From Apricaphanius iberus (taxonomy: Eukaryota > Chordata > Actinopteri > Cyprinodontiformes > Aphaniidae): a stretch of DNA of 64,000 nucleotides. Made by a program: the position numbers and the translations under genes. Positions 12,704 through 24,047 of this stretch are shown here, in pieces. Location: assembly GCA_028564705.1 (NCBI GenBank), contig JAPXFQ010001770.1, forward strand, positions 434,001-498,000, written 5' to 3'. Numbering within the stretch: position 1 is the stretch's first letter; each line of letters opens with the position of its first letter. The notes under the pieces were generated by a model. It worked only from the letters and a program-made list of their open reading frames with translations. It searched no databases and was not told the origin of the DNA.

Positions 12704-13009
12704 AATCAGAATCGAATTGAATCGTGAGATGTAGTAAGATTGCCATCCCTACTAATTATCATTGGGCTGAACAGAGTGTCTAAGATGTTATACTTATAAA
12801 TCCAGTATATGTTTTTGTGGGTATCTGAAAAAAAAAAACATTGTGAGGAGGATGATAAGAAATGTTAAATTATCTCCCACGTGACCCTGTTGGAGCACTT
12901 TTGGGTTCACAACGTCTCCATGACAACCAATATGATTAGTTACCATAACTATGCAGGTAATATTTGTCTTTACATTACATAGTCTCCAGTTTCCTTTGAA
13001 CCCATTAAG

Positions 13010-13980
13010 ACTCTATGCAAAAGTATTAAGCAAATCAATGGATGGATGTGCCATTATTTTCTCCAAATGAACAGAAACAAGACTGAAGTAATAATTTTTG
13101 GACCTAATAAGAAACGATCAAGAGTCAGCACACAGTTCCAGTTGTAAAGTCCTCACACCGGCTCTTGCAGCTCAGAGAATAGACTTAAGATTACTTTTGT
13201 TAGTTTATAAATCACTGAATGGTTTAGCACCCAAGTATGTTGAAGATCTGTTGTCATTATACCAACTCTCCAGTCCACTCAAGCCTTCTAACATTAGTCT
13301 ACTAATGCTGCATTCAGACCGCAGGCTTTGTCAGCGTCAGCAACGTCAAAATTACATGTAAAGTCTATGGTAGACTCCGTTGGAGAAGCGTCACGGTCTT
13401 TGCAGCGCTTTGTTTGCTTTGGCTCAGTCAACTTTTCAAGTTTTTCCTGCTTTCAAGCTTCAAAGCTCATAATGCTTGCAACGCAGAAGTTCAGCTAGTT
13501 GAACTTTTAACACAGGACGGCAACCAATCAGAGCGTCATGTTGTGGTGACGTTGCCCGACGTCGACGCTGCCTAGCCAACCACGATCCGCTAGTGTTTTA
13601 AACATCCAGCAGAGAAAGGCTTCAGCTTAAAAATGTATCTTCTGTGTATATGCGTCAAACGAGTCACTTTATGACCGTTGCTTGACGCTGACAAAGCTTG
13701 CGGTCTGAACACACCATTAGAATCAGAACCAAACATGGAGAAGCGGCCTTTAGTTTCTATGCTCCTCTTGTAGAACAAACTTCCAGACCAATGCAAAACT
13801 GCTGAAACAGTGAGTTCCTGTACATCAGTTTAAAGCTACTTTTAAGTAACTGATTATATTTTTATTATTGTTTTATTGCTACTTAAACTTTACGCCCTAA
13901 TCACCCAAAGTACATTGAATTGCCTTGTTGCTGAAAGTGTGCATAAGAATTTGCCTTGCCCTGCCATTTAAAGATTTTGT
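13010..13980 (+). pseudogene. L2-like LINE reverse transcriptase C-terminus and 3' tail
   Basis: Translation of about 13030-13300 gives [15 protein letters not shown] and, further on, ALAAQRIDLRLLLLVYKSLN then GLAPKYVEDLL. These match the end of ORF2 of fish L2/Rex-type non-LTR retrotransposons (LTPVL..QRI.FKILLLVYKSLNGLAP pattern). The reading resumes after 13719 with GEAAFSFYAPL in another frame, and the copy ends with the L2 3' tail (TGAATTGCCTTGTTGCTGAA, then TTGCCTTGCC). A MITE splits the ORF at 13303-13719. The copy is 5'-truncated and has frame breaks, so it is dead. Confidence 0.75.
13303..13719. mobile_element. PIF/Harbinger-like MITE, copy 1
   Basis: The left end TAATGCTGCATTCAGACCGC and the right end, which reads TAATGGTGTGTTCAGACCGC on the reverse strand, form inverted repeats that extend inward through GCTTTGTCAGCGTCA. 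The interior includes CCAATCAGAGCGTCATG and GCCCGACGTCGACGCTGCC. A 445-bp relative lies at 19405-19849, and transposase-bearing relatives lie at 33211 and 52954. The copy is inserted in the L2-like ORF. The target duplication is ambiguous (AT or TA) because the flanks merge with the repeat ends. Confidence 0.75.
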
Positions 13981-14523
13981 ACACATCTTTATCAGGGTTT
14001 CCAGTAACAAGGGATGCATTTCCCTGATGCAAAGACTTACAGCATTGCTACATTTCATGACAGTCTACCACCTTTTTGTGTAAATAGCATCTAACTGATT
14101 CAACCACACTCTCTTATTCCAAGCATTATTAAGTAATTTAAATATAGTGAAACTAAGAGAGGAAAAACAAGAGTTGCACCAAGAAACTGGCCTGTGACCA
14201 TATTCAGATAATCTCCTGCTTGACCAGTGGGTCAGGGTTAGGGGTTAGTCAGTGGATCAGAAAATCCAGAAAGCAACCTATTCTGATGAGTAAATTGGTT
14301 GCGGTAAAAACATATTTCAGTGCAGATGCTGCTACTGAGGCCAAAGATCAAAGCTAGCTATTTTCGAACAACAAGCTATTTATGATGAAGTTAGAGGAAA
14401 AACAACTGTTTAAAGTTATTTCTAAGGTAACAACATTTTTCTCCAGAGATCTCGGGACAAATGCAGTTCATTGAGCCTGAGAGAGAGAACAGATAACAGG
14501 AAAGCTAAACGTAGCACAGTAAA

Positions 14524-14592
14524 ATCAAATCAAATTAAACTTTATAAAGCGCTTTTCATACAAAAAATGCAGCTCAAAGTGCTTTACAGATT
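14524..14592 (-). mobile_element. L2-like LINE tail fragment, reverse orientation
   Basis: The words AACTTTATAAAGCGCTTTTC and GCTCAAAGTGCTTTACAGAT are the reverse complement of the L2-type LINE 3' end. The preceding TCAAATCAAAT run is the oligonucleotide tail. Confidence 0.6.
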
Positions 14593-14717
14593 AAAACCGC
14601 TCAATCATATCCTTTTTAGCTTTAAACATCAGTTCATCCTCAAATATCAACCTGGGAATGTTGGAAATCTCAAAGTTAAGATCTACATAGTACATTCTCT
14701 ATGTTACGCATATAAAG

Positions 14718-15410
14718 TACGAATGTCCCGATCCCGATCTCTATATCGGATCAGGCCGTCATTTTTCAATGATTGGAGATTGACTGTATTAGATTGTGAT
14801 TGTGCAATAATTTAAACTTCTGTAGCATTGCACACAAGGACTCTCAATTACCACAAATCAGCACAGCAGATTAAACACAGTTCTAATATGGGTAAACTTC
14901 AACAAATATGCTTAACAGTACTTTAAAAGCCATATAAACTCCCCTTTCCGCATTTACACTCAACAATCAACCGAAACAAAACAACAAAAAAACTAGGAAA
15001 ACTCAAGAAAATATGATATTTAGGGTTATAGTGAAAACACCAATAATAATACTGCAACTTAAAAACTTAGAACAATGTAGGCTTTCTAACACATATTTAC
15101 TCAAAAATATAGTGAATGTGATCCCATGAAAGTGGAAGAGCAGCATTGTGCACACCAGCATATATAAGCTATATATATAAAGCCTGCCAGAAATACTTAA
15201 AAAAAATCATGGGATTTAGAGCAATAATACTGCTTATTAATTAAACTAATCTTATTAAAAAGTTAAGCACTTACCAAAAATATATTTCAGTTTTATACAT
15301 TTCAACACTAAAGGCAAAATATCAGATCGGGACCCGAAATCTGACCAAATTTGAGGTTAAAAGATTGGATCCGGATCGGAGGCCCAAAATGCTCATCAGG
15401 ACATCCCTAA
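14718..15410. mobile_element. hAT-type MITE (ATGTCCCGATC ends)
   Basis: The left end GAATGTCCCGATCCCGATCT and the right end, reading TTAGGGATGTCCTGATGAGC on the reverse strand, form imperfect terminal inverted repeats. Subterminal GGATCAGG and ATCAGATCGGGACCCG words recur at both ends. This is a familiar fish nonautonomous hAT architecture. The interior is AT-rich without coding potential. Confidence 0.6.
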
Positions 15411-15449
15411 TATAAAGGCTGTATTATTTATTGTGCTTATGTATTGTAT

Positions 15450-16327
15450 AAAACCATACATAAAATCCTCAATTCGATTTACGATTTTTTTTCTTTCTCG
15501 CTCTGCTCTATGCCATTTTTACACTAGTCTAGTCTATGATCATTGATCGATTTATTCATTCAATTTTGTACAGTAAATCTAATTTCAAAAGACATGAAAG
15601 TGATGCAATTTCCATTATTCTTGTGTAATGTATCACATTAGGCATTAATGGTCAAATTGGAAAAAATATATATGTTTACAATATAAGTGTAACAATCTTG
15701 TTTAAATATTTAGGAGAAATGATTAGTAACACAGGGTGGCTGCCATCTATTGACTAATTTTAGTTACTGCAGCACAAAAACTCCTTAATAAAGGAGATGG
15801 CTCAAACTGACTTAGAGGAACAAGCTAATGTGCAGTAAACAGAGGTCTTGTTGTTTACAATACAAATGTCAAACTTAACTCACGGGGAACTCAAAATTTC
15901 CTCACCGGTGATTTGAGAATAGAAGGAGCGGCTTTAGCTCTGGTCCCGCTGCTTCTTTCTTCGTCTGTCCAAGCCATTGTTTAACTGTAGTTTAGCTAAT
16001 AGCTACCAGCTGACATCAGCTAATGTGCTATGTTCATGGGGGATACTCTTATTGTTATACAGCAGTTAATGTTACAAGGTGTTGTTGTGAGTTGTATGAA
16101 AACTGAGTTACTTTCTAGGGAAAATGCAATGTGTGGTTCCTTGTAATGCGGAAAGCCAAGTAAATGCCAGCTAACTGTTGCTAAGAAGCCCGAGTGGGAC
16201 GCTAGTCACACTGTAGCACATAAACATGGTGATTGCGATTCTCCTATGGATTCTGATGCACAAGGTCAGGACGTAATTTCTGGTGTAACATTGATTTCAA
16301 TAAAAAACAGATGTCGTGACACCCCTA
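15450..16327. mobile_element. Possible hAT-like relic, one recognisable end
   Basis: The right end reads TAGGGGTGTCACGACATC on the reverse strand, matching the TAGGGGTG type of fish hAT terminus. The left boundary is not clear. The interior near 15900-16050 is less AT-rich and may be remnant 5' sequence of a transposase gene, but no domain is recognisable. Confidence 0.35.
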
Positions 16328-16694
16328 TGTCTAAGTGTCAAATATTTTTATTGTATCTGATAAAAAAGTATGTATATCAGTAAAAAAGTTTCATTAAGTT
16401 GGCTTGTAGCCAAAAGATGACACTATTTACAGCATATTGCTATAAAGAGTCGTCAGTGACAGAAAAACGGATGTGTTTTTGCAGAAGAAAATCTGAAACA
16501 ATTCAGCTTTTTAAGCATTGTCAAAACAAAGTCTCAAGAAGTTTTGACAAATAATTGCTTAGTTTTGTTTAAAGACATATATAAAGAATAGATACATGGC
16601 TTTTAAAATTTTTGTTTAAAATACTGAGTTTAAACACTGACAAATAAATCAATTTTAACCAGGGGTTCTAGATGGAAATGGATTTTCAGCTCAC

Positions 16695-16883
16695 CCATTT
16701 GACCTCCTCAATGTCCTCCACTTTTGGCAGCATAATTGAAGGAGGAAGAACATTTGCTTGCAGAAAAAGCTGCAGGTCAGCATCAGCAAGGCCACTGGAA
16801 ACTGAGTTTACCCGAACACACTTCTCAGTTCGGCCCAAGTCCAGCTCTCCCAACATCCGAGCTATGGTCTCTCTGGCTTCAGC
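16695..16883 (-). CDS. clybl: CLYBL exon 3
   Basis: This exon encodes 63 residues of the CitE-like barrel. It contains DLGRTEKCVRVNSVSSGLA, the substrate-side RVN motif of the CitE/CLYBL family, and NVLPPSIMLPKVEDIEEV, which ends at the strand carrying the conserved LPKVE. The acceptor is TGTTTGGTAG before 16883 and the donor is AAATGG|GTGAGC at 16695/16694. Both boundaries are phase 0 and the length is 189 bp, so skipping this exon would keep the reading frame while removing part of the active-site barrel. A long TG tract sits 28 nt upstream of the acceptor in intron 2. Match to vertebrate CLYBL is strong over the whole exon. Confidence 0.95.
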
Positions 16884-16903
16884 CTACCAAACAGAAACAT
16901 AAA

Positions 16904-16910
16904 ACACACA

Positions 16911-16952
<42 letters not shown>
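16904..16952 (-). repeat. (TG)20 tract beside the exon 3 acceptor
   Basis: On the plus strand there are 41 bases of alternating AC (16912-16952), then a single G and another short AC run to 16904. In the CLYBL transcript this is a UG repeat ending about 28 nt before the exon 3 acceptor at 16884. It lies in the branch-point and polypyrimidine region, where TDP-43 is known to bind UG repeats in other genes such as CFTR. Confidence 0.95.
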
Positions 16953-16953
<1 letters not shown>

Positions 16954-18032
16954 TAACTATTACTTTTTTTAGGAATCTCTTAACTTTACTGTGGGTTGAA
17001 ATTAACACAAAACGTGCTCAATCACTTTAACAGTGTGAAGTTATTACATTTATTGTGCAAGCAACTATGGTGAAATTAAGGTCATTTTAATAACAGTCTG
17101 TGTATTTCAGCAATCACTTAACATTCAAAGAATAATCATTTTATATTCATCAAATTATAATTGAAAAACACGACAAGAATGTAATCAAAGTCAAATGTCC
17201 TTAATAGAAATGTAGTTGTGTAAATTATGTTGAGCACAAGCATAAAAATGAATAAATAGGTGATCAAAGAGTTTATACATCAATTTGGCATAAATAATAC
17301 ATGCCATAACATTTGAGAACCCCCACTGTGTATGAAAAAAGTTTTCTTCTTATTATGTCTATACAATCTTAATAGTTACATGAGAAAATAAGTAGTTAGT
17401 TGATTGGCTGAGCATTTCTATTTATGAATCAAAAGAGTAATTATTCTGAAACAATTGGCTAACATATATTTATAATATCCTGATTTGAAAACAATCAATG
17501 TTAGGGAAACATTTTGTGGAATAACTGCTTATTTTATTGACAACTCTGTGGGAATAAATCAAATGACCCTGAATATAAATTAATGAAGTCTATAGACCTG
17601 GTATATAAATACTGGCTTTCTACAAACATAGGTTTTAAGTGAATACACTAAAAAGGTATTGCAATAAATAGTTTCCTTTGAATGTTATGAATGCTTTACA
17701 AATACATGTAAAATACATACAGTATATTGATTAAATCACTCAGACTTTAAATACTGCATCTACAATACAGCACCATCCAGTAGGTCCTCAGTCTGCCAAT
17801 ACCATGCACTGCTGCTATTTAAAAGGACACCATCGAACTACGGCAATGCAAAATGAAGCGTTTAACATCAAGGTAGCATGTAAACACTAAAATGCAGCAT
17901 TTCCATTAAGCACTTGGTAAAATATGCAGTTGTGCATTTCAAATTTCTATTTTCCTCTTCTACTACTCTCCAGATGTATTTTTTCTGCTGTTATTTGTAT
18001 TGTTAATCCTCTTTTCTTTAAGTGTTTTATTC

Positions 18033-18510
18033 TCCATATAAGCTCCACCTGGTCTGGTATCCTGCTCAGCTACAGCGCCCTGCTGGATGGGAAGCATCGA
18101 TTCGTATGATGTTCCCAGTGACCAAACATCCTCCATGTTCTGTTGTCAACTCTTTACTTTATAGAAAGTACTCTTACATCAGTTCTTTTGTTCTTTTTGT
18201 TTCTCTTCTCTGCCTTCTCAAACCCCCAAACTGTCGTAATAGATGACTTCTTGTACTGAGCCAGGTTCTGCGGGAGTCTTTTTCCTATTAAAGGAGTTTT
18301 TCCTCTCCACTGTGACTACATGCTTGCTCAGTATGAGGGATTACTGTGGTTGGAGTCTGCATATTTCGGGCAAAACCTCGCGTCAATCTGCAGGGATTCC
18401 TTAAATAGAAAACTTAACTGACTAGAATGTTTGCGTAACCATATTGAAATTACTTTTCTTATAAAGAGATGACATCTGCTGTGAAATGGGGCTATACAGA
18501 TATATATATA
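18033..18510 (+). mobile_element. LINE 3' UTR fragment, Rex1-like, copy 1
   Basis: The words CCTGCTGGATGGGAAGCATC, GGAGTTTTTCCTCTCCACTG and ACATGCTTGCTCAGTATGAG are shared in order with the copy at 58970-59450. They are characteristic of a very abundant fish non-LTR retrotransposon 3' end. The copy is 5'-truncated and has no ORF. Assignment to the Rex1 family is from memory of the 3' end and less certain than its identity as a LINE tail. Confidence 0.6.
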
Positions 18511-19404
18511 TTATTATATTATTCTATCGTTCATAAATAGAAATGCTTTGAGACAAATAGATCTGTAGATATGCAAATGCACAGAAATGGTTTCTCTGGA
18601 GTTTGCAACTGGAGGTTTTGGGGGTAAATGTGAACATTTTAGACTGTATGTATGATTATGACCCTGTGTGGATCTGATCTAAAATACACTCTAACTTCTT
18701 ACACTAACTTCACTTGAATAGTTATGTTAAGCTTGTTTTCCAATCTTTTTTTTTTTTCAGTGTCTGAGTCCAATGAAAGAAAACGTATTTCACTGCAGCC
18801 ACTGTTGAATTTTTAATTCTAACCTCCCTTCTCCCCAACAAACATGTAGCATTAGCCTGCATAATCACTGCATGGGTCATTAAAGACCCAAAGAAGGGAA
18901 GATGGAGTGCTGATGTATGTGTGTATTAGAGCTAGATGCTTGTCAGAACTGGGGAAGAAATAACATCTAGATGAATGCAATATAATGTTAGTTCTGAAGG
19001 ACTTTTGAAGGGTACATTCCTGAAGTAAAGCTGCACTCATACAAGTAAAAAAGAGAGTAATTGTGTTTTATAAAAGGCATTGCTCTTTATCAAAACATAC
19101 GATATTGTTGTGACAAAGTTTTCTTGACATCCTCTAGTAACAGTAATAATACTGGCCCTCTAAAGAGCAAAAATGCATCTACCTGAATGCTGCTCTATAT
19201 CCTTAGTAAGGCTATCAAGTTTGCTCTGTCAAGCTACTGCTTTCAAACAGTTAACCTGAATTTCTGCTACCCACTGGACAAATAACCATATTCATTTTCA
19301 CTTCATGAAATCAGGCCAAACCACTGACTTTACCTTCACTACTTTCATCTTGGGTTGGCATTGTACTACGCAGTCTTGTGTGTCCTATTACTTTTTGGAA
19401 ACTT

Positions 19405-19849
19405 TAATGCTGCGTTCAGACAGCAGGCTTTGTCAGCGTCAGCAACGTCAAGATTCCATGTTAAGTCTACGATTGAGGCCGTTGGAGGAGCGTCACAGTC
19501 TCTGCGGTGCTTTGTGACCTTTGGCTCCGTCAACTTTTCAAGCTTTTCCAGCGTTTCAAAGCTCATAACGCTAGCAACGCAGAAGTTCACCTAGTTGAAC
19601 TTTTGACGGTCCTAATGCTCTTGACGCAGCATGGCAACCAATCAGAGCATCTCACTGTAGTGACATTGCCTGACGTCGACGCTGCCTAGCCAACCACGAT
19701 CAGCTAGTGTTTAAAACATCCAACAGAGAAAGGCTACGAGCTTTGCAAGCTTCAGCTTAAAAATTTGTATCCTGTGTATATGCGTTGAACCAGTCGCTTT
19801 ATGACCATTGCTTGACACTGACAAAGTTAGCGGTCTGAACACACCATTA
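19405..19849. mobile_element. PIF/Harbinger-like MITE, copy 2
   Basis: The left end TAATGCTGCGTTCAGACAGC and the reverse-strand right end TAATGGTGTGTTCAGACCGC are paired as in copy 1 (13303-13719). The interiors share AGTTCA.CTAGTTGAACTTTT, CCAATCAGAGC and CGACGTCGACGCTGCC-like words. Copy 2 carries about 30 bp more in the middle. It has no coding capacity. Confidence 0.75.
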
Positions 19850-20099
19850 TTTATCGTTTTTGCTGAATTGAGCTCACTTGTCACTTTCACACTATTTTTG
19901 AAATTTCTGAGTTTTGGGCATTGAAATTAATATAGCAATTGTGAAATAAAAGCCCTAACAAAACTGGAAAGGATAAGTTGTATGATGATCGCATTCTTAC
20001 AGGTTTTTTAATTTCAAACAGAAGCAAAGGTGTAAGAAATATTTGTCTGGTACTTATGTCTGAATCCCTGAAGACAAAGCAACAGTATCCAACACTATC

Positions 20100-20358
20100 G
20101 AGAGACTTTGGCTCAATGGTAGAGTAGTTGGCTTGCAATCGGAGGGTTGTAGGTTCAATTCCAGCTACCTTCAGTGACATGTCGATGTGCCCCTGGGCAA
20201 GGCACTTAACCGGAAAAGTTCTACATCGTCCTAGCGAGCCATGTTGGCCATCGCCAATGTGAGTGTGTATGGGTGAATGTGGCTTTAATGTAAAGCGCTT
20301 TGAGTGGTCAGTATGACTAGAAAAGCGCTGTATAAGTTCAGTCCATTTACCATTTATC
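20100..20358 (+). mobile_element. tRNA-derived SINE
   Basis: The 5' part has an RNA polymerase III type 2 promoter: A box TGGCTCAATGGTAGAG (20109-20124) and B box GGTTCAATTCC (20152-20162). It is followed by a tRNA-unrelated body with GGGCAAGGCACTTAACC and a tail AAGCGCTTTGAGTGGTCAG and AAAAGCGCTGTATAAG. This matches the common percomorph tRNA-SINE layout. It is not a functional tRNA gene, because no 3' acceptor half pairs with the 5' end. Confidence 0.8.
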
Positions 20359-23215
20359 CAAAGAAACTGATAACCTGTGCATCTGTTAACAATATGCAAT
20401 AACAATAACAACTAGCTGATTTAACATCCCTCAAAGAATACTTACCAATGACTGTGTGATATGAACCTTGACTATATATTCTTTTCTTTATTTACATTTT
20501 TGGAACGTTTTAACTCATTTGTTTTAGTTTTTTTATATAGATCCTATTCCTGCATTCATCCATTTGCATAGACAAGAGAGGTTACCCAATTCTGTAAGAA
20601 CTTTGCAATAACCATAAAAAAAACATTCTTACTCTGGTTGCCATATAGGCCTTATATATGAAAACTATTTTGTTATTTAAAAAAAGGAAAAATACAGAAT
20701 GGAGACTCACATTTTGTCACTATACTTATATTTTCTGAGAGGCAAAAAGAGTCTAAAGAGGGTGAAAAAAAATGAAAGGAAGGCTACACACCCAATTTCT
20801 ATCAGCAACCAAGTGGCACAAGTAGCTTTACTCAAACCAGATGCTGTGGCTGCAGGAATTAAGAGAAAACATTATGGAGTGGAGAGAAAAGGTCTAGCTA
20901 AGGAAGAGGAAGGAGCTTCTGTGGGAAAAATGTGGTCTGAGTTAAGCAGCACTAGGAAACAGTGGCTTAAAAGTTGTCAGCTCACATTAGAGGCTAAACT
21001 CTTTGATATTTGTATGGGTTTTCTTTATTGTATGAATGTGTCTATTTAAGGATATTCAGATAGGGTTTCTGTCTACTGAATCCAAAGGTTTTCACACAAA
21101 AAAACAAAAAAAAAAACGAACAAACTTGAAATGTTTTTGTGTAATTGTGTGTTTGTATTGCCTTGCTTCCGTACAAAATATCTTAACTGTGCTTTAATAG
21201 ATTGACTTATAATTTAGGTCCATCTATTAAAATTAAATTATAATTTAAGAGTTTTGCATTGAATAAAATCAATGAAGGGAAACATTATGGAGAGAATATA
21301 ATTCCCAGCCCCTTGTAAACAGTCCAGAGAAGGACAGTATACTACAATTTTGTTTAATCTGAACTTTTGGGAAGCTGTCACAAGTCACAGGACTGAACAG
21401 TTGCTCTAAACTTATGGAATGCAGAACTATATTTGATATTCTGAAAACTCCTCGAGAATCAATAAAATACAGTATCAAACTACATATCAAAGACTTAACC
21501 AGATTTAACAAGGGTCATAAGTTGGCTGGACTGCTCTGCGTCATCTATGCCTCCCTTTTTACCTCACTGAACTAGAGAAGAGGGATTGTCACACTGTATG
21601 ATGAGTACGCTGTGATCTTTCACTTTTACAGAAGCTGCTCTCTCTCTTTCTTCGACTTACTGCCGACCTCGTAAGCCAAAGCAGACCTGCAACTGTACGG
21701 AGGTAACTTAAAACGCATGGGGCAATTTATGAAGCCCTTAAATCACTAATCATAAACCTGCTACTTGGTGGATAAAATTCTGTCTGTCTCTTTGCTGTTC
21801 ATGGTAAAAGGGGAAAACTGATCTGTGAGAACTACAAACTTCTTTGTGTGCCCAAAGTCACATGGATCCTTAACCAAACAAGATTAACAGAGTACCAGAT
21901 GAGATCAATAAAAAGGGTTAATATCATTTACAGATCACACAGACAGTGGTAATGCAAGCTGCCACTTCAAAAAGAGAGCCTTCATGAATATTTTTTTCCT
22001 TATTTAATGTAAACGGAGACTCATCATATGGATAGCCTCTTGAACCTTTCTCAACTGCTGAATCCACGATACCAGAAACGGCCAGGTGATGATGTACTAT
22101 CCTTCCTTTAATCTTCCTTTCTGCCTAAAAAAAAAGGATTATTCTGGCAGATACCTTGACCCCGATGGTATCCTGTACTCTAAGCTTGAATAAAGCCCTT
22201 TGAAAACAAGATATTTTACATTAATAGACAGCCATCCAACAAGTTGCTTCAAAGCACCCTCCCCAATCACCTGGTCTCCCATGGAGAGCTCACCTCAACG
22301 TCAGCTCCATCTACCCTTTGATTCCCTCCATCATTCTCATCATTACAGGCCGACACACACAAGCAAGTGAGCTTGCGAGCAGACAACCAGGCAGATTTGG
22401 CCGCAGAATGAATAGATGCACACAAGAAGCTTTCAAGTGCTGAAGAGCTGACCTTCCAGGAGAGCGAGGGCAGCTTCTTAACACACAGCCTGAGCCTTGA
22501 CGCTCAAGTTCCTACAGAGCGCTGTGTATATGTGACACAGCATGGCTGCTGCCTTGTAGACACCACATCAGACTGGAACGTCCAAACTGATGTGTGCACA
22601 GTCCACAGCAGGACCAGCTTCCTCTTCAGCATCAGATCATGATGTCTCGCCCTCCTGACAAGCTGCTTGAAACAAGCATTGCCTATGGAGAGCCTATGTG
22701 CGCAAGTTCACTTAGTTGACACATCGAATTTAAATAATCTCTCCTTGCTGTTTCAAGTACAGCATATACCGAATACAAAGTAGAAGAGAAGAGGTGAGTG
22801 ATATAGATGGTTTAATAGTATAATCACAAAATCATTTTTTCAGGTGGAGAAACAGTTGCCTCTCAGTGTAATGAATTATGATTTCCCACAACAATTCTAG
22901 CATTTCCCTACCAGGGGTCACTAACTGGCGGACCGCGGTCCGTATACGGACCCAGACGCCAGGTCATGCGGACCCAGTCTTGGACCCAGATCCGAACCCG
23001 ACGCGAAACCAAAACACTAGCGGGGTGCCCCATTTTTATTTGCGCAGCTCTTTCCGTCTTTACGGTCCGTATTTACGCTTGTGAATGGGGAAACCTACAC
23101 ACCAATCATGTGCGAGTTATACAACCCATGTGATACCACACAGCCAATATAAATGCATTCTGAATGACAGCGCTGTGCCATACATGTCAACAAACGTCTT
23201 CGAATTTCAGTGGCG

Positions 23216-23505
23216 GTTGACAGGAAAACGAAAAGTTAAGAGAAAGACGAGAAATTTGAAAAGGTGGGAAAAGTCAAAGAGAGCAGAGAAAAAGACAGAA
23301 GTGAAAAAAAGTAAGAGAGCAGAAGCAGACGAGTAAGAGGAAGAACGAGGGGAGAAAAAGACGAGGGATACGAAGAAAAAGATGAGAATAGCTGAGGGAT
23401 ACGAAGAAAATAGGAAAAAAGACGAGAGAGGCGAAGAAAACGAGGGAGACGAATATAGGAGAGAAAAACCAGAGGGAGACGTATAAAAAGAGGGAAAAGA
23501 TAAGG
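23216..23505. repeat. Purine-rich imperfect tandem repeat
   Basis: Imperfect units of about 20-30 bases resemble ACGAGGGATACGAAGAAAA, giving nearly pure A/G on the plus strand. They create the long Phe/Leu/Ser-rich open frames seen on the minus strand, which are not genes. Confidence 0.7.
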
Positions 23506-23871
23506 GTGACAGAGGATCCAGAAAAAGGTGGGAAAATGTCCCTTTCTAAAAAAAGAAAAGTGGACTCTGAAAATCGCTCCTTTCTTCCTGAATGGACAGA
23601 GTCCTTTCTGTTCGTGCTTCCTACGGCAAGTACAAAGCCAGTATGTCGCATATGTTCTGAAACTGTTGCACTCATTAAAAGTGCAAACATTAAACGCCAC
23701 TATGAGACAAAGCACAAAACATTTGAACAATCATACCCTCCCAAATCAGAAGTCAGATCACAAAAAATAAACAGTCTCAGAGCACAATATGAGCAATCTG
23801 CTAGGATTCTGAGTAACACATTCACTGCCCAACAACGTATTTCTACTGAATTATTTTTTAGTGAAAGTTAA
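23506..23871 (+). pseudogene. hAT transposase N-terminal fragment (BED-like zinc finger)
   Basis: The 121-codon frame has KKRKVDSENRSF near the start (a likely nuclear localisation signal) and a zinc finger of BED type: KPVCRICSETVALIKSANIK, then RHYETKHK. The CxxC...HxxxxH spacing and the following QSYP.KSE..S.KINSLR block resemble SCAND3/ZBED5/FAM200-like domesticated hAT proteins and fish Charlie-like transposases. The frame stops before any dimerisation or RNase H-like catalytic region, so this is a truncated, nonfunctional copy. A later M at about 23536 is an equally plausible start. Confidence 0.65.
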
Positions 23872-24047
23872 TTTAAAATTGTATACAGACGTGCCACCAA
23901 ATTTCGGCTACAGAAGTATATGATACAGGGTCTATTTATACTTTTTTTCCCCCCATCCGGACCTCCACTTCACGACACATTTTCTAAATCATGATCTAGA
24001 TCATGTCAGATCAAATATATGTCTGTGTGTGTTTGTATTTTTGTTTA

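Larger units (their letters stand above)
7271..16694 (-). other. CLYBL intron 3
   Basis: A 9.4-kb intron rich in mobile-element relics, which are listed separately. Between 8183 and 11079 it holds no recognised element apart from a purine-rich block (about 9930-10560) and a G18 run. Open frames across the purine-rich block on both strands look like composition artefacts. Confidence 0.7.
22912..23990 (+). mobile_element. hAT element relic with BED-type zinc finger ORF
   Basis: The left end CAGGGGTCACTAACTGGCGG has the CAGGGGTC form of Charlie-like hAT termini. It is followed by a GC-rich segment, a purine-rich tandem block (23216-23505) and an N-terminal transposase fragment (23506-23871). 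The sequence near 23958-23980 (CGGACCTCCACTTCACGACA) may be the damaged right end. The catalytic region of the transposase is absent. Confidence 0.55.

Noticed and set aside
20100..20175. tRNA gene (A and B boxes present)
   Set aside because: The acceptor and T-arm pairing of a real tRNA is missing and the sequence continues into a SINE body.
20699..21049. A 116-codon plus-strand frame with Lys/Glu-rich composition
   Set aside because: No recognisable domain or conserved motif; length is within chance for this AT-rich DNA.
23236..23730. Long minus-strand frames rich in Phe, Leu and Ser, resembling a membrane protein
   Set aside because: They are the complement of the purine-rich tandem block and the hAT zinc-finger ORF, so they are composition artefacts.
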